DNA of 64,000 nucleotides, taken from positions 62,001 through 126,000 of the forward strand of contig CAYRES010000001.1 of assembly GCA_964423425.1 (NCBI GenBank), written 5' to 3'. The notes under the pieces were generated by a model. That model had not been told where the DNA came from. It made no database searches and was given only the letters and a program-made list of their open reading frames with translations. Both the position numbers and the translations under genes were made by a program. The DNA comes from CAYRES01 sp964423425. Its GTDB lineage: Bacteria; Actinomycetota; Thermoleophilia; RBG-16-64-13. This document shows, piece after piece, positions 50,023 to 58,892 of this stretch; the stretch's first letter is position 1; every line of letters begins with the position of its first letter.

Positions 50023-51664
50023 GCGAATCCTCGCCTCTGCCTGTCTTCTCGCCCTGGCCTTTCTCCTTCTGGCCGGGCGGTCTTTCTACCTGCAGGTCGT
50101 CCGTGCCTCTGAGTATGCGCCCCGGGCCGAGCGCCAACAGTTGGCCCGGCAGGAGATCCCGGTGAAACGCGGCATCATCTACGATCGTGGCGGCGATGAG
50201 TTGGCCGTGTCGAAGAGGATGGCCACTATCGCAGTCGACCCCATCGAATTGAAGGACAAGCCGGGCGCCGCCCGCCTGCTGGCCCCCATGCTCCAGATGG
50301 AGGAGAGTGACATTCTGGCCAAGCTGGCTCAGCCCGGGAATTTCGTCTACCTGGGCCGGCGGATAGACCCCGCCATCGGTGAGTGCGTCACCGCGATGGA
50401 AATCCCCGGCGTCATCGTGCGTTCGGAAGACAAGCGTATCTATCCGAACGGCGCCCTCGCCTCACAGGTGCTGGGGTACGTGGGCACCGACAACGTGGGG
50501 CTGGCCGGGATAGAGCTGCAGTACGACCAGGTGCTCTCGGGGAAGGACGGCAGCCGGCAGGTGCTCACCGACCTGAGCGGGCGGCCGTTGGAGATTGTGG
50601 CGGAGGAGGCGCCTCAGGAGGCGGCTTCAATCACGCTCACCATCGACAAAGACATCCAGTACCTCACCGAACAGGTGCTGGCGCAGACCGTGGAGCAACA
50701 CGAGGCTCTTCGCGGGGGGGCGATCGTGCTCGACCCTCGCACCGGGGAGATCGTCGCCATGGCCAATACGCCCATCTTCGATGCGAACGAGTATGGGAAC
50801 ATGCCCTCGGAGGCGCAACGAAACGCCTGCATCACCGATCAGTTCGAACCCGGATCCACCTTCAAGATGGTCCTGGTGGCGGCGGCCCTCTCGGCGGGCA
50901 TCGTGACCCCGGATACCGTGTACAAGCTGGCTCCGAGTATTCAGGTGTGGGACCGGGTGGTCCATGAAGCTCACGAAGAGGTTCCGGAAGAGCGAGAGAT
51001 GACCGTGACCGAAATCCTGGCGCAATCCTCCAACGTGGGTGCCGTCACACTCGGCATGGATGTGGGTAAGGAGAGGCTGGTGCAGATGATCAGGGATTTC
51101 GGGTTCACCGCCAAACTCGACGTGGACTTCCCCGGTGAGGTCGCCGGCATGATGCTCGAGCCCGACAAGTGGTCGGGCGCCACAATCGCCAACGTGCCCA
51201 TTGGGCACGGCATCTCGGCGTCCGCTCTGCAACTGGCTGCGGCCTATGGTGCTGTCGCCAACGACGGCATCCTGGTCCAGCCGCACCTGGTTCGTGACCA
51301 CACCGATCTCTACGCGCGCAGGGTCGTGAGCGCAGAGGTGGCGGCGACCATCAGGTCCATGCTCGTTGCCACCGTGGCTGAGGGCACCGGCAAGGCGGCA
51401 CGGGTGTCCGGCTACACGGTGGCCGGCAAGACGGGTACTGCTCAGAAGGTGAAAAAGGGCGGAGGGGGATATTCGCACGACGAGTTCGTGGCTTCCTTCA
51501 TTGGCATGGTGCCGGCCGAATCACCCCGCTTGGTGATCTTCGTATGGGTGGACGAGCCCACGAACGGGTACCTCGGCTCGGAGGTGGCTGCGCCCGCGTT
51601 TGCCAAGATCGCCGCTTTTGCCTTGACGCAGCTCGGCATTCCACCCTCAGAAGAAGCCGAGTAG
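50000..51664 (+). CDS. ftsI: Division-specific penicillin-binding protein 3 (FtsI)
   Basis: FtsI cross-links septal peptidoglycan with FtsW. I chose GTG 50000, which has GGGAG seven bases before and gives 554 residues, with a 23-base overlap with ftsL; GTG 49922 would add 26. One membrane helix lies at about residues 12-30, then the dimerisation domain (KRGIIYDRGGDELAVS), and the transpeptidase domain with S286-TFK289 (EPGSTFKM), S343-S-N345 and K477-T-G479. No PASTA repeats are present at the C-terminus. murE follows after 49 bases. Confidence 0.94.
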   Translation: MRRSQANRRILASACLLALAFLLLAGRSFYLQVVRASEYAPRAERQQLARQEIPVKRGIIYDRGGDELAVSKRMATIAVDPIELKDKPGAARLLAPMLQMEESDILAKLAQPGNFVYLGRRIDPAIGECVTAMEIPGVIVRSEDKRIYPNGALASQVLGYVGTDNVGLAGIELQYDQVLSGKDGSRQVLTDLSGRPLEIVAEEAPQEAASITLTIDKDIQYLTEQVLAQTVEQHEALRGGAIVLDPRTGEIVAMANTPIFDANEYGNMPSEAQRNACITDQFEPGSTFKMVLVAAALSAGIVTPDTVYKLAPSIQVWDRVVHEAHEEVPEEREMTVTEILAQSSNVGAVTLGMDVGKERLVQMIRDFGFTAKLDVDFPGEVAGMMLEPDKWSGATIANVPIGHGISASALQLAAAYGAVANDGILVQPHLVRDHTDLYARRVVSAEVAATIRSMLVATVAEGTGKAARVSGYTVAGKTGTAQKVKKGGGGYSHDEFVASFIGMVPAESPRLVIFVWVDEPTNGYLGSEVAAPAFAKIAAFALTQLGIPPSEEAE

Positions 51665-51713
51665 AGGTCACGAGAGCGGGGTTGTCGCGGCGACCGCCCG
51701 CCGGAGGGTTGAG

Positions 51714-53291
51714 ATGCTAGAATTCTGCCCTGTGATGATCGAAGACCTCCTGCGCGAAGTCGAGGATTACCGCATTCTCGGTGACTCCTCTCCTGACGTT
51801 TCCGCCCTCTCGTACAGAAGCAGCGACGTCGGTCCGGGGCACCTCTTCTTCTGCGTGCCCGGCTACGTGCGCGATGGGCATGATTTCGCTCCGGAGGCGG
51901 TCGAGCGGGGGGCTTCCTGTCTCTGTGTGGAGCGAGAACTCCCCCTTTCCGTGTCTCAGATACTGGTGCCCAGCGTGCGGCGTGCCATGGGCCCAGTGGC
52001 GGCTGCGTTCTTCGGCCATCCCAGCCGGCGCCTCCTCACCGCTGGCATCACGGGCACCAATGGCAAGACAACCTCGGCCTTTCTGGCTGCCTGGCTGATG
52101 GAAGCCGCGGGAGTGCAGGCCGGTTTTCTCGGTACGATCGAGCGGCGTATCGGGGGGTTCTCTGAACCAGCGGTGCGCACCACCCCGGAGGCTCCCGACA
52201 CTCAGCGTGACCTTGCCCTCATGGTGGAGCGAGGAGATCAGGCGCTGGTGATGGAGGTCTCGTCCCACGCGCTGGATTTGGGTAGGGTACGGGGCATCGA
52301 CTTCGATGTGGTTGCTTTTACGAATCTCACGCAAGACCACCTCGATTTCCACCACGATCTCGAGTCATACTTCAGGGCCAAGTCTCAGCTCTTCTTCGAC
52401 CCTCACTTCGCCCATGCCTGTCCACCGGCCTTGCTCAACCTCGACGACGGTTGCGTGAGGCGTCTGAGTGAACGGCTGGGCCCGGAGCGTGTGATTGGTT
52501 TCACCCTCGAGGGGCCGGAGAGCCGGCCGTGTGACCTGTATGCACGTGACATCCGGCTCACATCGAGAGGTGCCACCTTCGTGATGGGGATTCGCGGTGG
52601 GCTCATGCGCAGGGTCGATGGATCACACAGGGTTCATGAAGTGGAGGTTGAAAGTCCGCTGCTCGGGCGGTTCAACGTGGCCAACACTCTCACGGCCGTG
52701 GGCATCGCCCTCCTTCTGGGTGTAGACCTTGAGGTGGCCAGAGCTGCCCTCTCGACCTTTCCCGGCGTCCCCGGCCGCATGCAGGAGGTGGACGTTGGGC
52801 AACCGTTCACCGTAGTGGTGGATTACGCCCACACACCCGATTCGGTGAGCGGGGCCCTGCAAACCTTACGCGAAGTGAGCCGGGGTGCCGTCATCGGTGT
52901 GTTGGGTTGCGGAGGGGACAGGGATAGAGGTAAACGGCCCAAGATGGGCGTGGCTCTCGAGCAGGGCGCGGACGTTGCCGTCCTCACCTCCGACAACCCG
53001 CGCAGCGAAAGCCCCGAGAGCATCATCGACGATATCTTGCGCGGCCTTGCGAGACCTGAGACCGTGGTGGTCGAGCCCGACCGGCGAACGGCCATCGGCA
53101 AGGCGTTGTCCCTGGCCAGAGCGGGAGACATCGTGGCGATACTGGGCAAGGGGCACGAGACGGGCCAGCAGTGTGCGGCCGGCACGGTACCCTTCGATGA
53201 CAGGGTCGTAGCCGCTGAGGAGCTTCGGCGCTTGGCTGCGTCGGTATACCCGGCCGACGCCCGCCCGGAACGCCACCGGGGGGCGGGTTGA
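51714..53291 (+). CDS. murE: UDP-MurNAc-tripeptide synthetase MurE (meso-DAP type)
   Basis: Adds the third amino acid to UDP-MurNAc-L-Ala-D-Glu. The 525-residue ligase has P-loop TGTNGKTT (113-120), VMEVSSHALDLGRV, the carbamylated-lysine region RAKSQLF, and the meso-diaminopimelate signature D427-N-P-R430, which tells the residue added. The very end (RPERHRGAG) is loose. ATG 51714 has GGAGGG upstream; an ATG at 51735 is also possible, and an extended -10-like TGCTAGAAT overlaps the start region. The stop overlaps the murF start (TTGA). Confidence 0.94.
   Translation: MLEFCPVMIEDLLREVEDYRILGDSSPDVSALSYRSSDVGPGHLFFCVPGYVRDGHDFAPEAVERGASCLCVERELPLSVSQILVPSVRRAMGPVAAAFFGHPSRRLLTAGITGTNGKTTSAFLAAWLMEAAGVQAGFLGTIERRIGGFSEPAVRTTPEAPDTQRDLALMVERGDQALVMEVSSHALDLGRVRGIDFDVVAFTNLTQDHLDFHHDLESYFRAKSQLFFDPHFAHACPPALLNLDDGCVRRLSERLGPERVIGFTLEGPESRPCDLYARDIRLTSRGATFVMGIRGGLMRRVDGSHRVHEVEVESPLLGRFNVANTLTAVGIALLLGVDLEVARAALSTFPGVPGRMQEVDVGQPFTVVVDYAHTPDSVSGALQTLREVSRGAVIGVLGCGGDRDRGKRPKMGVALEQGADVAVLTSDNPRSESPESIIDDILRGLARPETVVVEPDRRTAIGKALSLARAGDIVAILGKGHETGQQCAAGTVPFDDRVVAAEELRRLAASVYPADARPERHRGAG
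51715..51723 (+). promoter_or_regulatory. Possible internal promoter at the murE start
   Basis: TG-C-TAGAAT matches an extended -10 element. Transcription from it would begin near 51730, at a GTG/ATG pair in the murE frame (51732 and 51735), which would give a leaderless murE message. It could also be chance, since it lies within codons 1-4. Confidence 0.25.
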
Positions 53292-54898
53292 TCACCTTGT
53301 CGGCGGAGGAGGCCGCGCGGGCCCTCGGAGTGGCTGCTTTCCCCACGCCCGTGCGCCGGGTCTCGCTCGACACCAGGTCGCTGGTGCCGGGCGATGTGTT
53401 TGTCGCCCTCAGAGGGGAGAGGACCGACGGGCATCAGTATGTTGAGGAGGCTTTCCGCCGTGGAGCGGCGACCGCCGTGGTGGAGCAAGATTGGCTTGAA
53501 AGCTCCCCGCCGCTTGCCGGCATCGTGAGAGTGGCCGATACGCGGAGGGCTCTGGGGGCCTTCGCCCGGGCGATGAGGGAGAAGTCGGGGTGCCGCGTCA
53601 TCGCGGTGACGGGTAGTGTGGGCAAGACCGGCACGAAGGATCTCATCGCCGGCATGGCGTCTCGAGAGAAGCGGGTGGTGGCGACCAGGGCCAACGAAAA
53701 CAACGAAGTGGGCGTGCCGCTCACGCTGCTGCGGCTTGAGAGCAACACCGAGTGTGCGGTACTGGAGATGGGTATGCGCGGCCTGGGGGAGATAGCCCGG
53801 CTGGCTGAGATCGCGCAGCCGGACGTAGGTGTAATCACTGCTGTTGCTCCGGTTCACCTTGAGCTTCTGGGTTCGCTTGAAAGTATAGCTCAAGCTAAGG
53901 CTGAGATAATCGAGGGACTGCCGGGGCACGGCGTGGGCGTGATACCGGCGGGCGTGCCCCTGCTGGAAGAGAGGCTGCGCGGGGCGGCGGGCCGCAGCGT
54001 GGTGCGATTCTGCCTGAATCGTTCCGGTGTGGCCCCAGGCACGGGTCAAGAGGCCCCAGGCAAGGGTGAAGCGGCTCATGCGGAGGCGCGTGGGCGCGCA
54101 TCTGGGGGCAGCATTCCCGGAGAGGTCGAGGTGGTGGGCACACTCTCGGCGCCTGAAGGGAGCGGGCCAGTGTTCCACGTCTCCTGGCCTGGGGGAAGGG
54201 TGTCGATGCCGCCTCCCTTCAGGGCCTTGCACCGCTTGGAGAACGTGGTGTGTGCGGCGGCTGCCTGTTACGCCGCCGGATTGCCCTTGGAAACGTGCCT
54301 GATGGGGCTGGGGGAGATACCCTTGACCGGGGGGAGGGGCGAGGACCATCGTGTTGCCGGCGTGGTGGTGATTGATGACAGCTACAACGCCAACCCGGTG
54401 GCGGTGGTGGGAGCACTCGGTGATCTGGTGGCTGGCTGTCGTGCGGAGGGAGGCCGTTCTGTGGCCGTTCTCGGTGACATGCTCGAGCTTGGTGGTCAAG
54501 CGGCCGCGTACCATTATCGTGTGGGCGCATTCGCCGCCCGGCTGGGCGTCGAATGCCTCTGTGGCGTGGGGAGTCTCTCCGCCCATACCGTCGCGGGGTA
54601 CTCAGATCAGAGAGAAGGACGGGCAGGGGCGGGGACGAGCTTGGACGGGGCTGATATGGAGGACGTCGTGGGCAGGGCCATGAGAAGTGCTTTGGCCCGG
54701 GTGGCTGACGGGGGAGAGCCGGTGCGGGGCCGAGCGGCGTTGTGTGCCACTGCGGAGGAAGGCCTTGATGACATCATGCAGCTGGTACAGGAAGGCGACC
54801 ACGTGCTGGTGAAAGGTTCGAGGGGCATGCAGCTTGAAGTGATCGTGAAAAGCCTTCTCGCCCGACTGAGCTCTGCAGGGAGTGACATGCGGACATGA
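53288..54898 (+). CDS. murF: UDP-MurNAc-tripeptide:D-Ala-D-Ala ligase MurF
   Basis: Adds D-Ala-D-Ala to complete the UDP-MurNAc-pentapeptide. The 536-residue protein starts at a TTG that overlaps the murE stop. It has the N-domain SLDTRSLVPGDVFVAL, P-loop TGSVGKTGTKD (108-118), ENNEVGVPLTLL, LEMGMRGLGEIA and, in the C-domain, VIDDSYNANPVAV and VLGDMLELG. A low-complexity insertion (Gly/Ala/Glu-rich, about residues 247-280) and another near 440-460 make it longer than the usual 450. The ATGA overlap with mraY suggests coupling. Confidence 0.93.
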   Translation: MITLSAEEAARALGVAAFPTPVRRVSLDTRSLVPGDVFVALRGERTDGHQYVEEAFRRGAATAVVEQDWLESSPPLAGIVRVADTRRALGAFARAMREKSGCRVIAVTGSVGKTGTKDLIAGMASREKRVVATRANENNEVGVPLTLLRLESNTECAVLEMGMRGLGEIARLAEIAQPDVGVITAVAPVHLELLGSLESIAQAKAEIIEGLPGHGVGVIPAGVPLLEERLRGAAGRSVVRFCLNRSGVAPGTGQEAPGKGEAAHAEARGRASGGSIPGEVEVVGTLSAPEGSGPVFHVSWPGGRVSMPPPFRALHRLENVVCAAAACYAAGLPLETCLMGLGEIPLTGGRGEDHRVAGVVVIDDSYNANPVAVVGALGDLVAGCRAEGGRSVAVLGDMLELGGQAAAYHYRVGAFAARLGVECLCGVGSLSAHTVAGYSDQREGRAGAGTSLDGADMEDVVGRAMRSALARVADGGEPVRGRAALCATAEEGLDDIMQLVQEGDHVLVKGSRGMQLEVIVKSLLARLSSAGSDMRT

Positions 54899-55872
54899 CC
54901 GGTGCCATTGCGAGAATACTTGCCGCCGGCATGGTGGCCATGGTACTTGCGGTCGTCGCCGGCCCCCGCTTCATCGGCTGGCTGAGGAAGCGGGGCATAG
55001 GCCAGCACATCCGGGAAGAAGGTCCGGAGAGGCACTCCGCAAAACAGGGCACTCCCACCATGGGGGGGCTTCTCATCGTGGTTGCGGCTGTGATCCCCTA
55101 CCTTGTCATAGGGCAGAAGACTGTTCCCGGGCTGGTGGTACTCACCCTCATGCTGGGATCGGCGGTCATCGGTCTCCTCGATGATCTGCGCAAGGTGCGC
55201 AAGAAGCGTTCCTTGGGCCTTAGCGGCAAGACGAAGATGATGCTGCAACTCATCCTCATCCTGCTTGTGGGCTGGTTCGCCATTCGCTTCGCCGGGGTGA
55301 ACAGCGACGTGGACATCCCGCTCTTCGACGCCAAGATAGCCTTCGGAGGACTCTACTTCCTCGTGGTATATCTGGTGATCGCCTTCACCTCGAACAGCGT
55401 GAATCTCACTGATGGTCTCGACGGATTGGCGGCCGGGGCGGTGGCCATCTCCCTCATCGCCTATACGGGTATCTGTATCCTGCGGCGCGAGCCCGATCTG
55501 GCCATTCTGTCGGCCAGTCTCTTGGGCGCCTGCACCGGATTCCTCTGGTACAACTCGTTTCCGGCACAGGTCTTCATGGGCGATGTGGGGTCGCTGGCCT
55601 TGGGTGCGGCGCTTGCCGGCCTGGCCGTGGTCACCGGCACAGAAGTGCTGCTTCTGGTCATCGGCGGCCTTTTTGTCATCGAGGGCCTCAGCGTGATCAT
55701 TCAGGTCATCAGCTTCCGCGTGTTCAAACGGCGCGTTTTCCTCATGACTCCCATCCATCATCACTTCGAGCTCAAGAATTGGTCCGAGACGAAGATCATC
55801 GTGCGGTTCTGGATCATCGCTGGGGTCTTCGCCATGTTGGGCTTCGGCATCTACTACATCGACAGCATCTGA
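54895..55872 (+). CDS. mraY: Phospho-MurNAc-pentapeptide transferase MraY
   Basis: Makes lipid I by moving phospho-MurNAc-pentapeptide to undecaprenyl phosphate. The 325-residue membrane protein has about ten helices and all family motifs: GTPTMGGLLI, the LLDDLRK Asp pair, NLTDGLDGLAAG, FMGDVGSLALG and PIHHHFEL. ATG 54895 overlaps the murF stop. murD follows after 60 bases. Confidence 0.96.
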   Translation: MTGAIARILAAGMVAMVLAVVAGPRFIGWLRKRGIGQHIREEGPERHSAKQGTPTMGGLLIVVAAVIPYLVIGQKTVPGLVVLTLMLGSAVIGLLDDLRKVRKKRSLGLSGKTKMMLQLILILLVGWFAIRFAGVNSDVDIPLFDAKIAFGGLYFLVVYLVIAFTSNSVNLTDGLDGLAAGAVAISLIAYTGICILRREPDLAILSASLLGACTGFLWYNSFPAQVFMGDVGSLALGAALAGLAVVTGTEVLLLVIGGLFVIEGLSVIIQVISFRVFKRRVFLMTPIHHHFELKNWSETKIIVRFWIIAGVFAMLGFGIYYIDSI

Positions 55873-55932
55873 GTGTGAATCCGTTGGCGGCCTCTCAGCG
55901 CCATCCCGTCACTCTGCCAGAGGCGTGAGGCT

Positions 55933-57402
55933 ATGAAGCACCACCCGACACGTGGTCCAGAGGGCGGTCTCTTGGACCCTCAGGTTCTCGATCCGCGCAT
56001 TCGCAGCGTTCTTGTCTTGGGCGGGAGCCGCTCGGGCATGGGTGCAGCGCGGGTGTTGGCCGCCCTCGGGCGGCAGGTCGTGCTCTCCGATACCGCCCCT
56101 GTTCTTCTCCCGGATGATTTTCCGTCGGAACTCAGGCCGAGGGTGAGGGTGAGCGCTGTAACTCAAGATGAGTCTTTGCTTGAGGGTGCTGACCTTGTGG
56201 TGAAGAGCCCGGGGGTGCCGGCCGAAGCCGTGCCGGTGCTCGCGGCCCGGCGGCGCGGTGTGCCGGTGTGGGGGGAGGTGGAGCTCGCCTCCAGACTCCT
56301 GCCCAATCCTGTGACGGCCGTCACGGGCACCAACGGCAAGACCACGACGACGGCACTCATCGGGCACATCATGGAAGAGGCCGGCCGGGAGGTGCGGGTG
56401 GTCGGCAACATTGGCACGGCGCTCACCTCGGTGGTCCCGGGTTTGACGGGTAACGAGGAACTCGTGGTCGAGATGTCGAGCTTCCAACTTGAGGACACGG
56501 TGAGCTTCCGTCCGCGAGTGGGTGTGTTCCTTAACCTGACCCCGGACCACCTCGATCGCCACGGCGACATGGATTGCTATCTGCGCTGCAAGACCATGAT
56601 GTTCGCCAACCAGGGCCCTTCAGATACGGCCGTTCTCAACGCGGCGGACCCGGCGGTCAGAGTGGTCGGTGATTCTCTCTCCGCCCGCACCGACGGCCCT
56701 GCGGTGGCGTTCTTCTCCGCTGAGGGAGGCCCGGCGGAAGAAACCTCGCGGACGCTCCACTCCTGGTTCAGTGAGGGCTGGCTCTACCTTGCAGGCGCGC
56801 GCACGCTGGCGGGGGCCGAGCTCCCGCTGCGCGGACGGCACAACCTGGAGAATTGCCTGGCAGCTGCGGTCGCCACCCTTGTGAGGGGAGTGGATCCGGC
56901 CGCAGTGGCGGCCGGTCTGCGTACCTTCCCAGGGGTGCCTCATCGCCTGGAGAAGGCAGGAATCGTGGCCGGGGTGGAGTATGTGAACGACAGCAAAGCC
57001 ACCAATGTGGATGCCGCGCTCAAGGCGCTCAACGCCTATCCGAAAGGTGTGCACCTCATCGCGGGAGGAAGAGACAAAGGTTCCGACTACGCCCCCCTCG
57101 TCCGTGCATGTGCGGGCTCGTGTGTGGCCGTGTACCTGATCGGGGAGGCGGCTACCCTCATCGCTGCTGCTTTTGCACGGTTCTCCGCCGAATGGCCGCA
57201 AATCGAGCTCCCCACGGTGAGACATGAAGGCGACATGGAGAGGGCAATTGTCGCAGCGGCTCAGTCGGCCGTGGCAGGTGAGACCGTGCTTCTGGCGCCC
57301 GCCTGTGCCAGCTTCGACCAGTACGAGAACTTTGAAGAGCGGGGCCGGCATTTCGTGAACCTCGTGGGCATGCTGCGGGAGAGGAGCGGCGTCTCCCCGT
57401 GA
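55933..57402 (+). CDS. murD: UDP-MurNAc-L-alanine:D-glutamate ligase MurD
   Basis: Adds D-Glu to UDP-MurNAc-L-Ala in the cytoplasm. The 489-residue protein has an N-terminal Rossmann-like domain (VLVLGGSRSGMGAARVL), KSPGVPAEAV, P-loop TGTNGKTTTT (131-140), EMSSFQLEDT, NLTPDHLDRHGDMDCY and the C-domain VNDSKATNVDAALKAL with AGGRDKG. It is slightly long because of a leader of about 25 residues before the first strand. The GTGA overlap with ftsW suggests coupling. Confidence 0.95.
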   Translation: MKHHPTRGPEGGLLDPQVLDPRIRSVLVLGGSRSGMGAARVLAALGRQVVLSDTAPVLLPDDFPSELRPRVRVSAVTQDESLLEGADLVVKSPGVPAEAVPVLAARRRGVPVWGEVELASRLLPNPVTAVTGTNGKTTTTALIGHIMEEAGREVRVVGNIGTALTSVVPGLTGNEELVVEMSSFQLEDTVSFRPRVGVFLNLTPDHLDRHGDMDCYLRCKTMMFANQGPSDTAVLNAADPAVRVVGDSLSARTDGPAVAFFSAEGGPAEETSRTLHSWFSEGWLYLAGARTLAGAELPLRGRHNLENCLAAAVATLVRGVDPAAVAAGLRTFPGVPHRLEKAGIVAGVEYVNDSKATNVDAALKALNAYPKGVHLIAGGRDKGSDYAPLVRACAGSCVAVYLIGEAATLIAAAFARFSAEWPQIELPTVRHEGDMERAIVAAAQSAVAGETVLLAPACASFDQYENFEERGRHFVNLVGMLRERSGVSP

Positions 57403-58892
57403 GAAGCCGAGAACACATCATCAGCGACCGAGATCGGAGCTTCGCTCCGAATCATGCCCGGGCGGGCCGCAGGCAGAGGGCCCGCAGCCGGATGGGCGGC
57501 GGGCAGGCGGGCCGGGACAAGCTTCGGCCGGATGGCGATATGGCCGGTGATCCTGAGATCCGCCGTGGAGGGCTTCCCCCCGCATCGTTCCGCTTCGGAG
57601 GGGGCGAAGGGTCGTCGCAATCGTTTCCCGCGGAGAGGCTCTCGGCGGAGTTGTCCACTCCCCGCGTAGATCGTCCTTTCTCCTTCCACCTGGTGTGGAT
57701 CGTGAGTGTCATACTGCTCGCCTTCGGTTTGGCCATGTTGTACTCGGTCTCTTCCGTGAGCGGTTTCTTCGAAGGTGATTCCGACGGCCTGGAGTTGGTG
57801 AGGCAGCAGGGGCTCGTTGCACTTGCCGGACTGTTCTTGCTGGTGGTCGTTTCCCGCATCGACTACAGGCACACCCGTTGGGCTGCGTTCGCCGTGGTGT
57901 TCCTGTCGCTGGGGCTGCTCGTGGCTGTCCTTGTTCCCGGTGTGGGCCGGGGGACGAACGGCGCCGTGCGCTGGATGTCGGTCGGCGGGATCAATCTCCA
58001 GCCTTCGGAGGTGGCGAAGCTGGCCCTCGTGCTGATGGGCGCCCACCTGCTCTCCACGAGGAGGGCGCTGTCGGGCAGCTTCTCCGCTCTCATGTGGCCC
58101 CTGGGCGGCGTCGCCGGGATACTCGGCGCACTCATCCTGGCCCAGCCTGACTTGGGTACCACCATCATGCTGGCCGTCATCGTCGTGGGGCTACTCTTCG
58201 CGGCGGGTATGCGCCTTCGCCAATGGCTCGGCTTGGTGCTGGGGTCGGCGGCGGGCATCGTCGTCCTCATCCTCTCCTCTGACTATCGGCGGGAGCGTTT
58301 CCTCGGCTTTCTTGACCCCTTCGCCGACCCCTTGGACAGCGGTTTCCAGGTGGTGCAGTCGTACCTTGCCATGTCGAGCGGAGGCTGGTTCGGCGTAGGG
58401 CCGGGGCGGAGCATCCAGAAGTTCAACTACCTGCCCGAGGCTCACACCGATATGATCGTGGGCATCATCGGGGAGGAGCTCGGCTTTGTGGGAGTGGCGG
58501 CAGTTCTGCTACTCTTCTTCCTGCTGGCGGCAGCGGCCTTGCGCTTGGCCGCATGCTGCTCGGACCCGCTCGGTCGCTATCTGATAACGGGTGCGGCGCT
58601 CCTGATCGCCGGACAAGCGGTCATCAACGCCGGAGGCGTCACCGGTCTTCTGCCTCTCACCGGTATTCCGCTTCCATTCATAAGCTTCGGCCGCACCAAC
58701 CTGATGGTCGTCCTGGTTGCGGTCGGTATTGTATTGTCGGTCGCGCGCTACAGTCCCTCGGTGCCGGCGAAAGAGAGATCACCGGCGGACCGGCGCAGCC
58801 GGGACGCTGGTGAGGAGTCTTCCAATGTCACGTATCTTGATCGCCGGAGGAGGCACGGCCGGCCACGTAGTGCCGGCCTTGGCCATAGCTGA
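57399..58892 (+). CDS. ftsW: Peptidoglycan polymerase FtsW (SEDS family)
   Basis: FtsW polymerises lipid II at the septum with FtsI. The 497-residue reading starts at a GTG overlapping the murD stop. The first 94 residues are a hydrophilic Arg/Gly-rich cytoplasmic extension, longer than in most FtsW; internal starts exist, so its true length is open. Then about ten helices carry SEDS marks: NGAVRWMSVGGINLQPSEVAK, QPDLGTTIML, FQVVQSYLAMSSGGW, LPEAHTDMIVGIIGEELGF and TGIPLPFISFG. The basic C-terminal tail overlaps murG by 68 bases. Confidence 0.93.
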   Translation: MRSREHIISDRDRSFAPNHARAGRRQRARSRMGGGQAGRDKLRPDGDMAGDPEIRRGGLPPASFRFGGGEGSSQSFPAERLSAELSTPRVDRPFSFHLVWIVSVILLAFGLAMLYSVSSVSGFFEGDSDGLELVRQQGLVALAGLFLLVVVSRIDYRHTRWAAFAVVFLSLGLLVAVLVPGVGRGTNGAVRWMSVGGINLQPSEVAKLALVLMGAHLLSTRRALSGSFSALMWPLGGVAGILGALILAQPDLGTTIMLAVIVVGLLFAAGMRLRQWLGLVLGSAAGIVVLILSSDYRRERFLGFLDPFADPLDSGFQVVQSYLAMSSGGWFGVGPGRSIQKFNYLPEAHTDMIVGIIGEELGFVGVAAVLLLFFLLAAAALRLAACCSDPLGRYLITGAALLIAGQAVINAGGVTGLLPLTGIPLPFISFGRTNLMVVLVAVGIVLSVARYSPSVPAKERSPADRRSRDAGEESSNVTYLDRRRRHGRPRSAGLGHS

